A stretch of 32,600 bases of DNA from Phallusia fumigata (taxonomy: Eukaryota > Chordata > Ascidiacea > Phlebobranchia > Ascidiidae), in contig QXVZ01031257.1 in the NCBI GenBank assembly GCA_008931825.1, positions 1 to 32,600 on the forward strand. Reading direction: 5' to 3'. Below the pieces are notes generated by a model. That model ran no database searches and was not told the DNA's origin. It saw nothing but the letters and a program-made list of their open reading frames with translations. Shown one piece after another: positions 10,786 to 23,513 of this stretch (positions are counted from its first letter, which is position 1; every line of letters begins with the position of its first letter). A program made the translations under genes and the position numbers.

Positions 10786-12379
10786 TTAAAAGTAAGTAAA
10801 GAGTGCAAACAGTAAAACAGAGCAAAACAGCACAATAAAAATCAACCGCATAATGATTTCATATTTGGCTTGTTTAGCTATATTTGTTGTGGTGATCAAT
10901 TTTTCAATAATGTTGCCTTTTGAACCAGCCGCATTTACAAAAGGAAACTCATCCTCTGGAATATCCACGTGCAAAAAATCGCAGAGCGGTTTCCATCCCT
11001 TGAAAATTGTCGTTTTTAGTTTCAAATTGCTAATCGGCAAAATTACTTTTCCTTCTTACCTCGCTGACGTCAAGTATCAACAGATTTTCGGGTGGAATAA
11101 CTTTTTCCACGTAAGCATTGTGGCGTCGGTAATGAATCCTCCAAAGCCAAGATTTTTCAAGTCCACAACCCTGCGTTACAATTTACAGCAAAATTAAAAC
11201 AAAAACTTTTTAAGCGGTCCTTTTAAAGGTTAAGGGTAGCCAGCGATCAAAATCTGTGAAACCGTTTTTTATTTGTACTAAATATGGCATTAAAAAATTC
11301 GTCTCGCTCCTTGGGTTACCTAATTTTTGCAACTTAAAATTTTTGTCATTAATGATTACTTACAAACATGTACTGGTAAAGTTGTCTCATGAATATATCG
11401 AACTTTTTTGACACTTGGGAAAGATATGTCATCCAGTAGTAATCCGACATGATGGCGTCATTCATCTTCTTAATGCTAACATACCAGGCATCTTCGTCAC
11501 GAACAGTCAAAATTACCTGCATTTAATATTTAATACTATGCCTTGTTGGTGAATACGTTACATTTATGCACAATGTAAACAAAGCTTACTTTCGCATCGG
11601 GCCATCGCTTGTAAAACTCTTCGAACAGAAACGACGGCGGCATGTCAACAACGCATTCCACACCTTGTTCCTCATATTCATCCAATATTTTTGACAAGGA
11701 TTTTTTTCCGTTAAAAAAGCTTGCATAGTCATTCATAAACATATCAATATGCTCCAAGTAGTCGAAGACTGAAGAGGTAAAAAAAAAGATTAATTTACTC
11801 CCAAACGACAGCAGTCTACGCTATTTTTCAGCGTTTTTCGTTTTGAAACAATTTTAGGTGGAAGAACGCCAGAATTGCTAATGCCCATAGTAAGTTCTCA
11901 TACTGAAGTCTCGGTCCCCTTAGAACTACCTGCCGAATGCCAACGGTAGACATTATTGCCGCTTAAAATCCTTACCCAGAAAAAAGTAAAAGATTCGAAT
12001 CATCCATTATTCCAATGTACAGTGCAAGTAACCTATTAAGTACAGTATGTGACATACATAGCATAGGTGAAGATACAATAGGTGAGAAGCGGTGATTCCA
12101 AAAGCAAGCGAATTTGTAAACTATTTAGTCAAAGGCCGATCGAGATTTTTGACAATCATAAATCTCCGGAATATCATTGCAACTCTATACATTGTTTTTA
12201 GCTGCTTTTTAAACAATACACAAAAGCAATGCTAAAATTTAACAGGTAAAATAAAGCAAATATAAAACTTTTACATGCGAATATATGCACTTACCCTTTC
12301 CATATCCAAGTGTATGAAGAGCAGCAGTTAAAGACTTGGTTCCTGTTTTGGGCAGTCCTGCACATATTATTTTAACCAT
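10786..12379 (-). CDS. P-loop sulfotransferase (Sulfotransfer_4-like) with C-terminal membrane anchor, complete
   Basis: Five exons on the minus strand: 12379-12295, 11768-11590, 11516-11364, 11170-11060 and 10998-10786. Phases agree (1, 0, 0, 0) and the product is 246 residues. The N-terminus MVKIICAGLPKTGTKSL is the PAPS 5'-phosphosulfate loop (PKTGTxSL). VILTVRDEDAWYVSIKKM is the 3'-phosphate-binding strand and helix (R...S). YPDAK-type RWPDAK, DMPPSFLFEEFY, LLILDVSEGWKPLCDFL and DIPEDEFPFVN follow the order seen in the Sulfotransfer_4 family. These enzymes transfer sulfate from PAPS; the acceptor for this family is mostly unknown. The last 20 residues, RLIFIVLFCSVLLFALFTYF, are a hydrophobic segment, so the protein is probably tail-anchored with the catalytic domain on the cytosolic side, or otherwise membrane-tethered. 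No signal peptide is seen. The exon model is strong; topology and substrate are inference. Confidence 0.9.
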
Positions 12380-14823
12380 TTTGCGTCGGTGCTAGAATCT
12401 TGACAAGACAGTGTGATTTCTGATAGTTATGGATCATTCTGGTCCCACAAAGACGTCCTTGAAACTGTGGACTTTGCCTCGTTGATCTTCCGTTTTTTTG
12501 TTAGTAGATGATTACCGGCGATTCCGATTTTTGAAAACTAGGCATCATCTCAGGGTTTCCAATAAGTGTCACAAACATTAACCTACCACGCTGTATTGAT
12601 ATGCCGCGCGTATTGTAACATAAATTTTGTGTATCCTTTGTTCTCAACACCATTTTAAATTTAACTCAAGAACGTCTTACAATGCCCATTTTATAATGCG
12701 TTTATTTAGCACAAAAGTTTACGGGCGCTAAACAGTACGGCGTGTATGCTTTTATTTCATGAAAAATTGCAAAAATGCAAAAATAACATCACTACCTAGT
12801 ACTTTGTAACAGAATCGCTGTGTGGGAGTAAAACTTATTCATTACGTTGCGGCTAAGGTGTGTATAGTGCAGTCAACTGTTTTGACATTTGGACCCCCCC
12901 CCCATTATTGCGACACATTAAAACGAATTGCCACGAAGTAATGCTTACATACAGAATCGCAAATACTGTAGCATGCTTCCAACATAAGGAATAAGTTATA
13001 AAAGTGATTTACCGTTAACCCAAAACTTGTTAGTTATCCGTAATCGCAGAAACAATATTGTTTGTATCATACCTGTATAACCGCATTGTAATCATTCAAC
13101 TCATTTAACGAGGATTACAAGCAGCCTTCAGTGCTAGGCAATGTCAATATTTACCATACGCAACAGTCACACCAAACAACACTTTTCACTGTGTAACGGA
13201 CACATCCTAGTAAATAGAAAAAATGGAATAAATTAATCTCAAATGCGGATTATCGTATTGGAGTCAACGTTTATTAAGAAGAGCTTGCCATAGCTTTAAC
13301 AAACAGAATAAAAACGACTATTTTTAAGCGTTGGGAAGACACGAATCATTAACTTTATTCGAGTACTACTCGAGTCGCTTTCATTCTACGACATTACGTG
13401 ACTCGTCAACTGTTGCAACTGCGACTTCACTTCACCTGAGTCGCAAAGAAAACTTCGGGCGGACTCGATAGATACACTTAACTAATAAGATTTCTTACCC
13501 AATACTGGTCATTTTGTCTGTAACATGACAATTAACAGACTTATTAACGTAAATAACGTAAATGTAAATATGTTTCAATCCATTGATTTTGCTTGTGTTA
13601 TTCTGATTAAAAGGTTAATAATCTTAAAATTCGTACCTAAAATACATTTACTCTAGATTTAACTCAGGTAAACATTTACTTGACCCCCCAATAAATAAAC
13701 AANACTGCGACTTCACTTCACCTGAGTCGCAAAGAAAACTTCGGGCGGACTCGATAGATACACTTAACTAATAAGATTTCTTACCCAATACTGGTCATTT
13801 TGTCTGCAACATGACAATTAACAGACTTATGGCAAAACGTAAATATGTTTCAATTCATTGATTTTGTTTGTGTTATTCTGATTAAAAGGTTAATAATCTT
13901 AAAATTTGTACCTAAAATACCTTTACTCTAGATTTAACTCAGGTAAACATTTACTTGACCCCCAATAAATAAACAACATTCTACGTCACGAGCGATGCTG
14001 GAAAGTTGTGTTATTTCGTCAAAGGAACATTTTGAACGCTGAAAAAGTATACCAAGACATTAATCAGGCAAAATTCTTTCCGTGTTGGTATTAGGGAGGG
14101 GCCATGGCTACGTCTCTGCGTTCGAGCAGATAAAATTGGGAAAGGTCGCGCGATTACCCGCGGGACTCTGACTCAGGTTCCTTGCGGTCACACATTTTAC
14201 TGCTAGTCAAAAAGAATGTGATAAACGTTTGTTTAGAAAACGTTATCCCTAACTTTTTGAACTGTTCAAATTTAATCGGGTATAAGTTACAAAAGGCGTT
14301 TCTGATTGGTTGTTTTGTGACCAAATTGTAAAAATTGTAAAAGCTATGAAGTTCTCCTAACCTGGCAACCAAATATTCTCAAGCAACGTATTTGAGGCTT
14401 TCTCACTTTACCTAGATCCACAATCTAGATGACTTTTAGCTATTAAACGTTGAATTGTAGACGCGTAATAATGACCCAAATAAATAAAATAAAATGTTCT
14501 GACAGTTGTAACAAAATGTAGCTGTTAATGTTGCATTACGGTGATGAGAAACACACAGCAGCCAAAAATGTGTTTGGCCAACGATGTTCTAACCAGATTA
14601 CCAGACAGCCACTCACGCGTGGTTTCCGCGTGCGTGCACCCAAGAACGTCTACGTTTGTGCCAATTGACATTAGCTAGTAATTTCACATGTACGTGGCAA
14701 TGGAATGAAGTGTATCACAGGAAACCTGTAGATTGTATCATTTGCTTTTAGTCAGTGTTAAGTTAATAACGAGACCGATGTAAAGGAGAGAAAAATTGGT
14801 CGATAATCATTACTGCTTACAGC
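12380..14823. other. Intergenic region between the sulfotransferase and LOXL genes (divergent)
   Basis: The two genes are transcribed away from each other, so regulatory DNA for both should lie here. I see no exon, RNA gene or convincing core promoter. A run of C at 12893-12902 and a duplicated assembly join at 13423-13976 are the only marked features. Confidence 0.5.
13423..13976. repeat. Direct repeat of about 275 bases around the N at 13703
   Basis: Positions 13423-13702 and 13704-13976 are copies, starting with actgcgacttcacttcacct and ending with ccaataaataaacaa. They differ by a few substitutions and by an indel near 13557-13570 (left copy with extra gtaaataacgtaaat). The divergence is a few percent, as expected between alleles in a polymorphic species, and they meet at a single N. 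Confidence 0.88.
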
Positions 14824-17800
14824 ATGGATAAGTGTACGTTTGTTACATTCATGATTCATGCAATACTGCAATATGGCTATGTATCAACAAGCGAGAACAC
14901 TACAAAAGTAAGTGTATGTGATCAATTTTGGTTTAACTTTTTAATTAGATTGGCTATTAAACATAAGCGTCATTGATCAGTACTGCGTTATTTTTATGCA
15001 GTCCCGTGTTTATGAACGGAAAAGAAAAAGTTTTTGCAACAGAAATAGGGTTTTGGCAAAGCTCGCATAATGCATCAATGTAATGCACGTACACACAAAG
15101 TAGCGGATGTTAAGGTACATTTCAGATTGATTTAGTGTCCCCGGGCCTATTTTGTGGTTTGTTGGGATATGTTAGTAGACTAACTACATTAAAATACTTT
15201 TGCCTTTCGTCGATATTTTTAGGCATAAATTATTATTCGTTTTTAAAAAGGGATAGGTAATTGAAGTTTTGTCCAACAATGTGCTGCTTGCTAGTCAAAC
15301 ATGTTGTTTTGCAAGTAGCCCATTCCTTATAAGGCAGTTCGTGTCATTGAAGACCCAAGGGCACTCTGGGGGAGTCTGGTATCGTCAAAAATAACGCCTT
15401 TACCAGTTACGTCTTGAATTAGATGCCCTTTACCGCAATAATCAGACAGGGTTTAATTAAAAAGTGGTCTACCGCGTTCCGTGGAAATTTTCATTAGATC
15501 CTGTATGTAGGTGCGTTTAATGGGTGGCGATGAGCCCACAGACGGAAGGGTTGAAGTGTTTCACAACGGTGAATGGGGAACTATTTGTGACGATGATTGG
15601 AACATTGCAAGCGCCTCGGTCGTGTGCAGAATGGTTGGATATGACGGAGCCTTAGAATATGTCCACAGTGGAAAGTTTGGGCCTGGAGAAGGTATAGCAT
15701 TTTAACGCATTTCTTAAACCAAATAAAGCTTAAAGAACAAATTGAAGTGTGCATTTATTTGAAATAATTTGGATGAAAGTACTGTAGGGTGTAAGGGTTT
15801 AATTTTAACGGATGAGTTCAAACTACATGACATTTTCTTTTCAGGTAATATTTGGATGGATAGCGTGCTGTGCACTGGAGAAGAGGAAAATATAGCTGAC
15901 TGCCCGTTTAACGGTTGGGGAGAACATGATTGTTCACATCATGAAGACGCCGGCGTTCGATGTAACAGCAGAAGAATATACGGAGTAAAAAATAGTGTTT
16001 TATGACTAAATTAAACAATGTTATTACTTTTTTCCGCAACGACAAAAAATTTACCATTAGGCTAATACAAAAATATCGTCGAAATCCATCTGAGTCAGCG
16101 TTTTACTGGGAGTCACACAACACTATGCAGTTACAGTATAATCTGAATATCAAAAGCTGTTTGCATACCAGAGCTTGTGGATATATTGTATTCACCACTA
16201 TAATGTCAATAGGATGCATTCGTAAAATTTTAGGTCTCGTCAGATGAACTCGACTTTTTAAGACTGAAGCCACCTCGAGGCCATCGTCGCCGTATTCTGC
16301 AAACCCATGGGTTTGTTGAAATTTTATTTCAAAAGAAATGGAGAAAAATATGCGTGGACGAATGGGACAAGAACGTCGCATCTGTGGTTTGTGGACAACT
16401 TGGCTTTCCCACAGCAGTTCCTATATCCAACTCCAAAAAGTATTTGTAAGCATACACGCTTTCAGAGCAGCTAATAATGAAAATTACTAATCACAACATT
16501 TATAACAAATTCACCCGGTCAAGGCGTAATTCCCTTCGTGTGAATAGCATTAAGTTGCCCGAAACGTAACAATGGTCACCTAATCTATCACAACAGATCA
16601 GAATTTTGGTCCACACACTAACTGTTACAAAAGTTACAGCGTAAACCACTTCGTAAAAACCGACGTATGCGTACTAATAAACGTAATTTGGTGCACTAAC
16701 TATCATATAATAATTTACAAAGATATCATAGTTTTTGTTACGTTTCGTAGTGTTCTGTACAAAGCGCTCTCGTTTCAATTTTTCGATGTAGGCCATGCAG
16801 TGTGAGAAGCCTTCGAAAATTAGAAGTAGCGTGTTTTTCCCTCACCATATTTTCTTTAGCTGATATACCTTGTGTTGTTTTTAACCAATTTTTATTTCGT
16901 TAGAGCAAAGGCAAGAAAAAAACACAACTATGTCCTGTCAAACGTCACGTGCTATGGTGATGAAAACAGTTTGAAGCGTTGCTCGTTCGTGGTGCATAAG
17001 GCTGACAAACATAACCGATGCGAAGGTGGGCAACCCCTTGTAACCAAATGCCTTTCCCCGAGATATCCAAGTTCAGGTCATACCAAGAGAATAAAAAAGG
17101 TAATGTATCTGACTAATTTTATACATTAACATTTTTGCGTTGAATAAAAATTTTGCCATATTTGCAGAAATTTTATGATAAATACAAGAAATATTACAAT
17201 TTGCAATTTATAGGTTTAATCCAACTAATTAAAGTAACAATAAAATACTAATTTAGCATGAAATGAAAAACACAATCAGGGCAACAGGTATTAAGATAAA
17301 TCATATTTATAACGTAAGCCTTTTTTGATTTGTTGGAAAAAAAGTTTGGCGGAAACCTGAGGGTAAAAGCTGGTGCGTCCGAAGGAGAAGGTCGCCTGGA
17401 AATTAAAATGTCAGGGCGATGGGGAACCATATGTCATCGCAGGTTTGATCTCCGCACTGCAAACGTGGCTTGTAGAGAACTGGGATACGGCTCTGCTAAA
17501 AGAGTTTTGATCGACTCGTTTTTTGGACAAGGTCCGGTAAATGTTTTTAGTTTTTTTAAACTGAATGTTCATTGAGCTTCTGGCAGATGTATTATGCGTA
17601 CCGACGTTTCGACGTCTCACACAGGTCTTACTCATGGTGAATAACACTCAAAGTGCGCAATAAACACACCAGGATAAAAAACGAAAAAGGTTCAAAGGAA
17701 AAACATAAGGAGCCCGCGCACACATCGATATACTAACCGGACGAACGATAACACACGTTTTTTTATCCTGTTGTGTTGTATTTCGAGATTTGAGTGTTAT

Positions 17801-20800
17801 TCACCCGACCTGCATAGGACGTCGAAACGTCGGTACGCATAATACATTTGCCCGAAAAGCCTTCATAAATTTATACAATGCCTGGTAGCAACAGTTTATT
17901 GATATGAATGTTTATTGTTGTTGACTTGTATATCAATCCACACGGAGCGTTGCAATTTTTTAAAATTGTACCTTTTTCAGGGCAGAGCGCAGTGTGGCTG
18001 TCAGGTGTCCAATGCCTTGGTAATGAGACTCGTCTTCTTGATTGTGAGTACTCAGTATTAGACAGACATGATGACGACGACTCTAGCAATCCCCATGCGT
18101 GTACACATGCTGAAGAGATTGGTATTGCTTGTCATGTTCCTAACTTGGGGACACACAAAAAGGTTGGTTATTAAACCATACCAACGCCATGTTCACCACC
18201 AAGTAGAAAAATATGGTTTTGATTTAATTCAAACTGCATCGATAGACTACATAGTAATTGTCAAGAACGTCAAACATATGGTGGAATGCAAACGTGGACA
18301 ATGTTAATGCTAAAACCGAAATCCAACGATTTACCAGCGGCAGAGTGCGGACCCGATTCTTTGAGATGAAATGTCTTCCATGTAATTTTGGCGAACGAAA
18401 ATCGTATTTTGTATTCGCTTTAATGATTTTTCGTTTACACAGATTCGTTTGGTTGGTGGACGAAACCCAAAAGAAGGAAGGGTGGAAGTGAGAGTAAAAC
18501 ATAGTTGGGGCCCTGTTTGCAGCGATGATTGGTCAATTACAGAGGCAAAAGTTGTGTGCAAACAACTTGGACTTGGGTTTGCACTGCATGCGCTGAAGGT
18601 AAGCAATTCTAAAACAAGTCCGAGAAATAAACAAATTGGTCCCATTATTTTGCCAGGATGTTTATTTCTTCCCTGGTAGTGAAAATGTAACAAATGTCAA
18701 AATGACCGGTGTAAAATGTGCGGGAGATGAACTAGGAATTCACTACTGTCACCATGACGGCAGGCACCTACAACCGTGCGGTGCAGCAACAGGCACACAA
18801 TCTCCATTTGCTGGTGTTATTTGTACTGAAAGTGGGTATTGTTTTAATTTTTGAAATCAATGTTTAATTTCAAGTTTTAATCAGTAAAAGTTAAGAATAA
18901 AGTTTGCGAAAAAGTCTGCAAACACTTACGCACGACGGTGTGTCATCCGTTTCGCAAGACCCCATAGCCCCAAAAGGGTTAAATATCCTCTCCACCTTGT
19001 TGTTGCACTTTTGACATGAAATGTTTGATGGATTTGGATGAAACTTTCAGAGCTGGTAAATAAGGATGTTCAAAGTAGAATAATTGGCTATTCTAGAATA
19101 GTTGTTTCGAATCTAGAACATCGAATCCGAGTCTTATATTAATTTTGACAGAATGACACACAGAATTGCAAGCAACAAACAGCAATAAATGACTGCTTAG
19201 TTACCTTTTAGAAATACCCCATGCCTTCTATACATCTGCTTTAACCCCATTAAATGTCCAATGTTTAAACTCTGAACAATATCAGATGTGCGGTCGCAAA
19301 GGTTGTAAGAATGTTTGTTAGTGAAAGGTCTAAGCGAATGAGGCAACTACCATTTTCAACACTGACATTACCACAAACGTGCAACTAAAACGAGTTGCAC
19401 GATCAACGACGCATCAAAATTTTTGCTGATGCTGCGTAAAATTCAACCTCGTTGCGATGCTCCCGTTACTTGTTGTTTCTTAGTACACGTTGTTGTGCCT
19501 GTGAATGCCACTCTCATTAACAGACGTACTAAGCACACTCCTATACACGTCGTTTTGGACGAAATAATATCGGTTGCAATTACCCGATATAAACGGCAAA
19601 TTTGGATTCGAAATTCTACTCTGAACATCTCACTGGTAAATATGGTCATGGTTATTTGTCATCAGTTTTGTTTAACCCCACAGCCCAAGGGGTTACCCCA
19701 CTAGCCCCCTAAAATGGGTCAAATTATTAAACAATGTCGGAATTGGTTGAAACTTACACAGTTTGTAGAATATGACATTGTGGTGTATTGATTTAATAAT
19801 TTGACCCCGTAGCCCCATCAGTTACCTCCCAATCCCCCTAAAATGGGTCAAAGTAAAAAATGTCCGAATTGGTTAAAAATTGCAGTTTGTCGAACATGGT
19901 ATGGCAATTTAATTGTTTGGCCATATAACCCCAGCAATTGGCCTGTTAGCCCCCTTAATGGATTAGTAGTGTCATTCCGTTTCTTAGAAGCACTCATGCC
20001 ATAGAAAGTTAGGTAACAATGGGACCCAATGTAAAATAATGTAGTGAATATATACATCCTTGATAAATTGCATGATAGTGTACATGGAATGGCCATTGGT
20101 GAAAGCCACCCTTCTAGTTTAACCCATTTTTTTTGGGGGGGGACTAGCGTGGGAACCACTGGGGCTTTTGGGGCAAACAAAACAGGTGGCACAACTCTAC
20201 AAGCTGTAAAAATTACATCCAAATCCACCAAACATTTAATGGCAAAGGTGCATGGCCAACTGCAGGGAGGAAAAACTGAACGAAAACAATGTGCTCTGAT
20301 CACTGAGGCAGTGCCAACATTGCTATGTGATTAAAAATATTTCCACAAAATATCGGGTCATAAGACTTAAAAACTATTTTGTGGGTTGAACCAAAAAGTA
20401 TTTACAGACCCCTACTGCAGAAAGATTACATTTAGAACCTTGGTAAATTTGACTTGTCAGAAATCTTCATTTGCATGTGGACAACTTAAATTAAAAACTA
20501 GCTTTTAGATTTTCATGCTAGTATTGGCATTTGCCACAGCCTAAGGATTTATTTTGTAGTGTCACCTGACTTGGTGCAGGATGTTGCACTCCTGCAGCAG
20601 TCAATACATCTTGATGAGCAGCCAATACACAACCTTCGGTGTGCAGGTAAGAGATACATATGTTTTAGACCCATCACTGTTTGCAAGAGGTACTACCAAG
20701 CATTTATGTGCAGCAAGGCATAGGTTAGAAAAAAATTTAAGTACATATGCTGTTGCATTTACAGTCGTCTGTATAAGTTATCTTTTTTGTACCCAACATC

Positions 20801-22729
20801 CCTTCAAAATATTGAAAGCTATGAATTTAATGCAGCGGAGGAAAACTGTTTGGCATCTTCGGCAAATGATATGAATGATCCATATGGAACTCGAAGATTA
20901 TTAAGGTTTTCAACACGGGTCTGGAACAGAGGCAGAACAGATTTTCAACCAGCAAAACAACCAAGGGACTGGATATGGCATCAGTGTCATGGGTACAATT
21001 TAAAATAGTTAATTTTGTGAAAGGTGCACTAGTTGATTAAACAATATTTAGGATTAAAAGAATACATGTCAACAACAATTTTACAGACATTATCATAGCA
21101 TGGCACAATTCACTCATTATGACATACTTGACTTAAATCGCACCGAAGTTGCAGAAGGTCACAAAGCCAGCTTCTGTCTCGAGGACACAGAATGTGATCC
21201 TGGAGTAGCAAAGAGGTTTGACTGCGACCAACCTGGTGGTGGTAATCAGGGCATTGCTGTTGGATGTGCAGATAACTATCAGTAAGTGTTGTCTAACTTT
21301 CTGCTTAGAAATACTTTGGCTACAACACTATAAAGGTCACTTTAAACATATTGCCGTTCTATAAACACAGTTACCCAAGCAGTTAATCGCCAGCACCTTA
21401 GAATGGGTCAAATTATTATATAATCCAAAGCTTAAAGTTATTAAGTTATTGAAAACCCTCAATTTGAGATACAATCTGTTCAACTGGGAAAAGTAGTTAA
21501 TAATATATGTTTGATAACTGCATTTTTACTTACTCAATCTTATGATCAAGAAAATTTTGTGATGTGCACAGACATGCAAACTGTAAAAACAATGTGTTCC
21601 ATTTAGGAAGGAGACTCATACTTAGCAAGACTTCAAACAGTTTTTGTGCTTAAGTTAAGCAGCTACAAAAAACTCCATTGCCTTAAAATCACTCCAACAT
21701 TTGTAAAATTTATTTGATCTATCAAAGTTTATTATAAGGCTTTAGTACAGTTACATAATTGGACTATTAAAGTTCTCATTCCTGAAGGGAACACATACCG
21801 GTGTTGTTTACTATTCCGCAGCTTGGATAAAACTTTACTGGTAGATATGGTCCTAAAGTTATAACATCGGCTCTGCTTGCCATAGCTCTAGTGATTATCC
21901 TACTGGCCCCAAAAGATTATCCTCTAAACACATTTATACACTACATAAAGAAACAGCACAACTCCTTGATGGTATCTACCAACTGTGAAAGTTTTACAAA
22001 TGGCATATTATTTAATATGGGGAGCCATAATAATGTGGAAAATATATATTAGTGTATGTGGAGTGGCCAAAAAGCCCTGTTCTAGGTTATACTTGCCATT
22101 TTTTTGTTTTATGAAGCTTAATATTTTGTCCTTTTTTAATGCTAATTAGATACAACATTGATTGTCAATGGATCGACATCTCCGATGTGAAGAGTGGCAA
22201 CTACTTACTACGCGTAATTTTTGCAATGTCTATGTTAGCAGTTGACAAAAATTATTGATTTCAATTATTTTTAGGTCAGAGTAAATCCTCATTCACTTGT
22301 AGCAGAATCAGATTTTCAAAACAATGAAGTTTATTGCAACCTGAAGTATGATGGTCACCGAGTATGGGCATGGAATTGCCACATTCGTAAGTGTTCTGTA
22401 TTAGTGGTCAAAGCTAGTTTATAACAGGGCCCTTTACAAATTTTTCCTAGTTCCCAAAATAAATTTACCTAATCGCTTAATGTTATCTTTACTCGTGCAT
22501 ACTGCAGGATAGAGAAATAAGACATTTTAGGGCCAACAAATTTTTGTGTAGCGGGTGTGACAAACATTTGGGAATAGTGACAAGTATGTAACCACTTACA
22601 CTGTGGGATGTTGCAGTCTGATTTGCCCCCTTGATGTGGCACTGATTTAATGGAAATATTTATTTTACAGCTGATCAATATGACCAAGCTACAATAGCAC
22701 AGTATTATCGGGAAAGTATATACCCATGA
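14824..22729 (+). CDS. LOXL2: Lysyl oxidase-like protein, four SRCR domains plus LOX domain (LOXL2/3/4 type), complete
   Basis: Fifteen exons: 14824-14907, 15511-15691, 15845-15984, 16234-16445, 16904-17099, 17345-17536, 17986-18162, 18443-18598, 18657-18831, 20560-20646, 20836-20992, 21087-21281, 22150-22213, 22275-22386 and 22671-22729. All phases agree and give 728 residues. A signal peptide is followed by four SRCR domains, two exons each, every one with the six cysteines of group A. The C-terminal LOX domain has the copper ligands WHQCHGHYH (His585, His587, His589), the lysine of [11 protein letters not shown] (Lys612) and the tyrosine of GCADNY (Tyr650) that form the lysine tyrosylquinone cofactor. 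So it should be active: oxidative deamination of lysines in collagen or elastin-like matrix proteins outside the cell. The symbol LOXL2 stands for the LOXL2/3/4 group; which vertebrate paralogue is closest cannot be decided here. The start of exon 7 could instead be 17981 if a weaker donor at 17532 is used. Confidence 0.93.
17576..17860. mobile_element. Foldback element with inverted arms in LOXL intron 6
   Basis: Arms 17576-17652 and 17789-17860 are inverted copies sharing atgtattatgcgtaccgacg, tttcgacgtc, caggtc and gaataacactcaaa. Each arm contains the palindrome-like core gacgtcgaaacgtc. The middle of about 135 bases has no coding potential. The layout (inverted arms with a gaaacg core) is similar to the Penelope-like remnant at 7468-7960, although the sequences differ, so a Penelope-type pseudo-LTR pair is a reasonable guess; a foldback DNA element is the alternative. 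Confidence 0.6.
19016..20260 (+). repeat. Dispersed repeat family copies in LOXL intron 9
   Basis: This intron (18832-20559) holds a fragment at 19016-19060 (tgaaatgtttgatggatttg). A fuller copy from about 19636 to 20122 opens with ctggtaaatatggtcatgg and contains two tandem units marked by aaatgggtcaaa at 19713 and 19840, about 127 bases apart. It closes with gtgaaagccacccttctag. An inverted piece follows at about 20125-20260. No coding content is seen; the rest of the intron is featureless. Confidence 0.7.
21838..22095 (+). repeat. Dispersed repeat family copy in LOXL intron 12
   Basis: It opens with ctggtagatatggtcc, has a shortened body and closes with gtgtatgtggagtggccaaa followed by agccctgttctaggtt. 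It matches both ends of the copies at 225-955 and 19636-20122. It lies in the intron between the exon ending at 21281 and the exon starting at 22150. Confidence 0.6.
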
Positions 22730-23185
22730 ATGTGTCATACATCAGCGACCACTTCTCATATCATCTGAATGTTGCTGTTACTTTTCGCTTCAATTCAAGC
22801 GAAGCTTGCAAAACACCGCAGAAATTTATTGATGTGAAGAAGTGTTGCTTACAAACATTCCATTTCGCCTGCTTTAATAAAATTGCCTGTTGCTTACAAA
22901 ATATTCCTTGCATCTTAAACCTGACAAAAATAATGCTTCCTTGCCAAGAGTGTTTTTTATTTGTCAAGACTCACCACAAACACATATGTTTTGAAAACAA
23001 TGTATCGATGGGTTCAAATGTACACCCCCAGAAACTTTTTAAACCAAGTTTCTTCACTCTGAACACTTGTATACATGCGGCGTGTAGTTTTTAACCCAAC
23101 TTGATTATGACTTGCTACACCAACCACATACCACGCCTTGTTGTAAGAACAAACCAATGGTTCCGAATCCTGGTTAAAAATCACA

Positions 23186-23191
23186 AATAAA
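23186..23191 (+). promoter_or_regulatory. LOXL2: Candidate polyadenylation signal of LOXL
   Basis: AATAAA lies 457 bases after the LOXL stop codon and is the first convincing signal after it, giving a 3' UTR of about 480 bases. The open frame from 22726 to 23094 falls inside this UTR and is not taken as coding. Confidence 0.5.
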
Positions 23192-23407
23192 CAAGTTTAG
23201 CAAAAATTCCTTAGTAATATGTTTTATTGTTAGTACTACCTTGTTTTACATATTTTTTCAAATTCAAAAAAAAATGTTTATGTTGGTAAAATTGTTTTCA
23301 CTCAGTTAATTTCTGGTGACTTACATATCTAGGACTTTTAGGACTTGTTTTTATAGTTGTTTTTTAGGACTTTTAAAGTTAATACATTGCAAGCACTTAA
23401 ATGCATT

Positions 23408-23513
23408 TCTGGAGTTAGACAAGAATTGTTCAATTGCAGATGATGCTTTAAAGTTAGAAATTTTAGATTTAAGTGCTTATGATGTACCAGCTTTGAAACT
23501 CCAATTATTTTGA
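23408..23513 (+). other. Exon-like open frame of unknown nature (also at 23764-23870)
   Basis: The translation includes LELDKNCSIADDALKLEIL and then LSAYDVPALKLQLF. Most differences between the two copies are synonymous or conservative (D/N changes), which hints at a once-coding sequence. It lies downstream of LOXL and does not join it. There is no clear acceptor or donor and I do not recognise the family. It may be a transposon relic or an exon of an unassembled gene. Confidence 0.3.

Noticed and set aside
18224..18693. Minus-strand open frames of 92 and 120 codons over the fourth SRCR domain
   Set aside because: They are antisense shadows of the exon at 18443-18598, which has clear SRCR cysteines and in-phase splice sites on the plus strand.
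22726..23094. A 122-codon plus-strand open frame after the LOXL stop
   Set aside because: It overlaps the LOXL stop codon in another frame, lies before the polyadenylation signal and shows no domain; it is 3' UTR sequence.
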